A stretch of DNA of 34,124 nucleotides from positions 1-34,124 of the forward strand of contig JBCBZE010000006.1 of NCBI GenBank assembly GCA_039815505.1, in the 5' to 3' direction. The stretch is from CANLWN01 sp039815505 (lineage in GTDB: Bacteria; Bacteroidota; Bacteroidia; Flavobacteriales; Flavobacteriaceae). The notes beneath the pieces are model-generated. The model had not been told where the DNA came from. It worked only from the letters and a program-made list of their open reading frames with translations, and did no database searches. The translations under genes and the position numbers were made by a program. Position 1 is the stretch's first letter; every line of letters starts with the position of its first letter. Of the stretch, positions 31,743-34,124 are shown piece by piece.

Positions 31743-33062
31743 TCATTTCATTTTTTCTGAGGGTAAAATCCATTCATGATGGGAAAAGTGTTTCCAAGGC
31801 TCGTTGGCCAAATCGGTTTCGGGGTTTACAAAGGTACTGTAAGGTTTACCATTTATGCTTACTTTGGAAGTTACGTATACCTCTATGGATTCTCCTTTCT
31901 TTGCATATTCTTTTTTGAGATGTTGGGCAAATTGCCACATGAAATCAGGAAAAGCGGCTACCTTTCTTCGCTGTTTTTTAGTAAGATAATCACTAAGTTT
32001 CACCCGCATTGTCGTCCCTTTTTGCTTGCTAACTATCTTGAATTGGGTAGATCCCGATCGGGTACGAAGCATCATGCGCCAACTTAAACGATGCCCTTCT
32101 TCTGTCCAAAGCACATCATCTTTAAAAAAATGATGCCTAATGGGTAAACACAATTGAATTAAAATATAAATACCACAAGTCAAAAGCAACCCATTTTTAT
32201 ATGAGGGAATTTTTACTTCATCCTTGTTATATAGTTCATCTTTTTTAAAGAAGAGGTCTTTAATGGTTTTCGGCTCAAAAAAGAAAACCGTAAAAGCAAG
32301 GGCGAGATAGGGGAAAATACCTATTTGAAAAACGATGGAATTGAAGAGGTGAAAAAGGATGGAAAGGATAAACGCAATTTTACGGGTCGGTTTCCATAGG
32401 AAAGCGGGAACTACCAACAAGTCAAATAAAATACCCGTAACCCCAATGATCTTATGTACCCAGGGCAATTGCAGAAATTCGCCTACAATAGGATAATCCG
32501 CCCTGCCTTGCATTAGTATTTTAATGATACCAAAATCCAACCAGTCCCCATACAATTTAGCTACGGAAGCATAGGTGTATACAATAAACAACTGCGCCAC
32601 TATAACCCATTTTACATAGTTGGGCATATTATTGGATCTAATGGACGCATTCTCCTTGGCATCAATGGACCTTCTATGGTGGGCGGGAAGAAATATCATG
32701 ATGAACGAGATCAGCATCAACAAATAATAGTGATTGTTGTAGGAGGTTTTTTGCATAAGATAAACTCCGGCCCACAGTATGGCGAAAGCAGCCATACTGA
32801 ATCTATATTTATAGCCCAGGGCTATACAAACACCTAAGGTTCCCATCACCAAAAAGTATAGGTACATGCCATTTCCGGGAAGTGGCTGTAACCATTCAAA
32901 ACCAATAAAAGAAAAGGTGAACTTTGGTTCTATCAATGTTCTGCGGACCCAACCCGTGGCGATGGCGCCATAACCTTCTAAACTTATCAACATTCCAAAG
33001 AATATCCTAAAGATGGTCAGGGAACTGTTATCGATTCTTTTAAATAGGAAACGGTCTAGCAT
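31743..33062 (-). CDS. HTTM-domain membrane protein (vitamin K gamma-carboxylase-like)
   Basis: A 439-residue protein. The first about 300 residues hold several membrane helices typical of the HTTM domain, including FRIFFGMLISLEGYGAIATG, the NNHYYLLMLISFIMIFLPAHHRRSID segment, and the AKLYGDWLDF and LFHLFNSIVFQIGIFPY segments. The C-terminal about 130 residues are soluble, with DDVLWTEEGHRLSWRMMLR, a strongly conserved part of bacterial VKGC-like proteins. In animals this fold carboxylates glutamate using vitamin K; bacterial members are common in Flavobacteriia and their substrate is unknown. It starts 3 bp after the ribF stop, so the two are co-transcribed, which is the main clue to a possible flavin or quinone redox link. 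Confidence 0.88.
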   Translation of the reverse strand: MLDRFLFKRIDNSSLTIFRIFFGMLISLEGYGAIATGWVRRTLIEPKFTFSFIGFEWLQPLPGNGMYLYFLVMGTLGVCIALGYKYRFSMAAFAILWAGVYLMQKTSYNNHYYLLMLISFIMIFLPAHHRRSIDAKENASIRSNNMPNYVKWVIVAQLFIVYTYASVAKLYGDWLDFGIIKILMQGRADYPIVGEFLQLPWVHKIIGVTGILFDLLVVPAFLWKPTRKIAFILSILFHLFNSIVFQIGIFPYLALAFTVFFFEPKTIKDLFFKKDELYNKDEVKIPSYKNGLLLTCGIYILIQLCLPIRHHFFKDDVLWTEEGHRLSWRMMLRTRSGSTQFKIVSKQKGTTMRVKLSDYLTKKQRRKVAAFPDFMWQFAQHLKKEYAKKGESIEVYVTSKVSINGKPYSTFVNPETDLANEPWKHFSHHEWILPSEKMK

Positions 33063-33065
33063 TTA

Positions 33066-33989
33066 TTAGGGTATTAACGACATTGAGGTCGCTCTATCTT
33101 TTTCCAATTGTTTTTTCAATTCTTCCACAGAGTTGAATTTATGTTCATCGCGAATCCAGTCGATAATATGAATTTGTATCTTTTGGCCGTACAAATCCTC
33201 ATCAAAATCAAAAAAATGGATTTCTATACTTTTTTCGGTACCTGAAACGGTGGGGTTATAACCAATGTTCATCATTCCAAATATGACCCTATCCTTCCAT
33301 TCGCTTTTTACCACATAGACCCCATTTTTTGGGATAAGCTTATATGATTCTTCTATAAAAAGATTTGCCGTAGGGAAGTTAAGTTGCCTGCCAAGACCCT
33401 TACCTTTTGTTACTTTACCGGTCAACATATATGCATAACCCAAATAACTGTTGGCCGTTTTAATATCACCATCTTTAAGTGCCTTTCTTATTTTGGTGGA
33501 ACTTACGGACACATCGTCTATTTCCTGGGCCGAAATTTCCTCAACCTCAAAATCAAACGTGTTTCCAAACGTCACCAAATCTTGGATATTTGCATTTCTA
33601 TTTCTGCCGAACCTATGATCGTATCCAATGATTATTTTTTTAGTCATTAGACTATTGACTAACATATCCCTTACAAATTCGGTAGCCGAAAGTCTGGAAA
33701 ACTCGTGGGTAAAGGGATGTACAATTAGGTAGTCCAGCCCTATTTTTTCAAGTATTTGAGCTCTTTCTTCTATAGTGTTCAACAATTTTATATCGGCGTC
33801 TTTTTGTAACACCATTCTTGGGTGGGGGAAGAAAGTAAGCACCGTGGATTTTAATCCTAAGGTTTTGGCATTGTTTATGAGACGTTCCAGTAGCCTTCTA
33901 TGTCCAATATGAACACCGTCAAAAGTGCCAATGGTTATGGCTGTCGCGTGCTTTTTGTCGAATTCGGAAATGCTTTGGACTGTAATCAC
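33066..33989 (-). CDS. ribF: Bifunctional riboflavin kinase / FAD synthetase
   Basis: Converts riboflavin to FMN and then FAD. The N-terminal FAD synthetase (nucleotidyl transferase) has GTFDGVHIGH (21-30) and SSTKIR (163-168); the C-terminal riboflavin kinase has GKGLGRQLNFPTANL (196-210) and the NGVYVV strand after it. The 307-residue length is normal. The start is a GTG at 33989, which places the protein start as in relatives; no ATG is available. It is followed 3 bp later by the HTTM gene. Upstream it is divergent from an exported-protein gene. No FMN riboswitch was seen upstream. Confidence 0.96.
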   Translation of the reverse strand: MITVQSISEFDKKHATAITIGTFDGVHIGHRRLLERLINNAKTLGLKSTVLTFFPHPRMVLQKDADIKLLNTIEERAQILEKIGLDYLIVHPFTHEFSRLSATEFVRDMLVNSLMTKKIIIGYDHRFGRNRNANIQDLVTFGNTFDFEVEEISAQEIDDVSVSSTKIRKALKDGDIKTANSYLGYAYMLTGKVTKGKGLGRQLNFPTANLFIEESYKLIPKNGVYVVKSEWKDRVIFGMMNIGYNPTVSGTEKSIEIHFFDFDEDLYGQKIQIHIIDWIRDEHKFNSVEELKKQLEKDRATSMSLIP

Positions 33990-34012
33990 TAAAATTAAAT
34001 AAGAAAAAGGCT

Positions 34013-34020
34013 TACATTTG
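34013..34020 (+). promoter_or_regulatory. -7 promoter box of the exported-protein gene at the right edge
   Basis: TACATTTG is an exact TAnnTTTG match. It ends 8 bp before the ATG at 34029 and 20 bp before the next in-frame ATG at 34041, so the second may be the true start. No -33 TTTG is at the expected distance. Confidence 0.4.
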
Positions 34021-34028
34021 ATATTGCT

Positions 34029-34124
34029 ATGAACTCCCAGATGACTACAAAATTACATCTTGTTTTTTCAATAACCATACTTTTTGTTTGCTTTTACGGG
34101 AATGCACAGAGCGATTACTGGCGG
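34029..34124 (+). CDS. Exported protein, N-terminus only (cut by window edge)
   Basis: 32 codons are visible, open to the right edge. They read as a Sec signal peptide (MTTKLHLVFSITILFVCFYG from the second ATG, 34041) with likely cleavage after NAQ and a mature start SDYWR. The upstream -7 box makes 34041 a good alternative to 34029. The family cannot be named from this fragment; secreted peptidases of flavobacteria can start this way, but that is only a guess. Confidence 0.6.
   Translation, partial: MNSQMTTKLHLVFSITILFVCFYGNAQSDYWR

Noticed and set aside
1..34124. tRNA, rRNA, CRISPR arrays, insertion sequences, phage genes
   Set aside because: Gaps between genes are short; none showed a cloverleaf, spaced direct-repeat array, transposase or terminal inverted repeats with target duplication.

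Overview
The window looks like a chromosomal segment from a marine-type flavobacterium (Bacteroidota, Flavobacteriaceae). The evidence is the low G+C, the lack of Shine-Dalgarno sequences, many starts preceded by a TAnnTTTG box (the Bacteroidota -7 promoter motif), and flavobacterial family pairs or runs: DUF1800/DUF1501, serS-TPR-DUF4286-ksgA-mgtE, and HTTM-ribF. No tRNA, rRNA, CRISPR array, phage module or transposase was seen. Most of the window is ordinary core genome with small accessory islands.

Layout. 1-2108 (-): a DUF1800 gene followed by a Tat-exported DUF1501 gene that runs off the left edge. 2301-3372 (+): a YraN-family nuclease-like protein and an orphan ACT-like protein. 3367-8115 (-): mfd, then an exported TlpA/thioredoxin-like protein. 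8284-9141 (+): an AraC regulator, convergent with a membrane class III nucleotide cyclase (9138-10247, -). 10317-12092 (+): an accessory operon DUF5367 - DUF1772 - NmrA-like oxidoreductase, closed by a strong terminator. 12152-14749 (-): a class V aminotransferase-like enzyme, a second AraC regulator and a secreted NTF2-like protein. 14919-20135: TerB-like protein (+), fbp (-), an SSAT-like acetyltransferase overlapping aspartate kinase (+), and a fused PlsC/GNAT acyltransferase probably making aminolipids (+). 20132-21976 (-): an arsenic operon arsR - DUF6428 - arsN1-like - arsC with no efflux pump in view. 22058-25276 (-): TM2 protein, DUF4199-VOC pair, membrane-tethered LuxR-type regulator, 2-hydroxyacid dehydrogenase and cupin. 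25277-25580: no gene; a folded intergenic repeat and a terminator hairpin. 25581-33989 (-): mgtE, ksgA, DUF4286, TPR protein, a decayed gene, serS, HTTM/VKGC-like protein and ribF. 34029-34124 (+): the first codons of an exported protein cut by the right edge.

The main points for a second look are: (i) 30019-30399, a protein-like reading frame interrupted only by four in-frame TAA codons; (ii) the pump-less ars operon, in which both ArsR and the DUF6428 protein end in Cys-Cys; (iii) a tethered LuxR regulator with a perfect GTACT-AA-AGTAC inverted repeat in front of the neighbouring DUF4199-VOC pair; (iv) a class III cyclase without the canonical Lys/Asp base-selecting residues; (v) a likely single-chain aminolipid synthase; (vi) an LEA-like helix fused to a TM2 domain. 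None of these is a proven new system. They rest on reading the sequence and on family knowledge; no database search was run.
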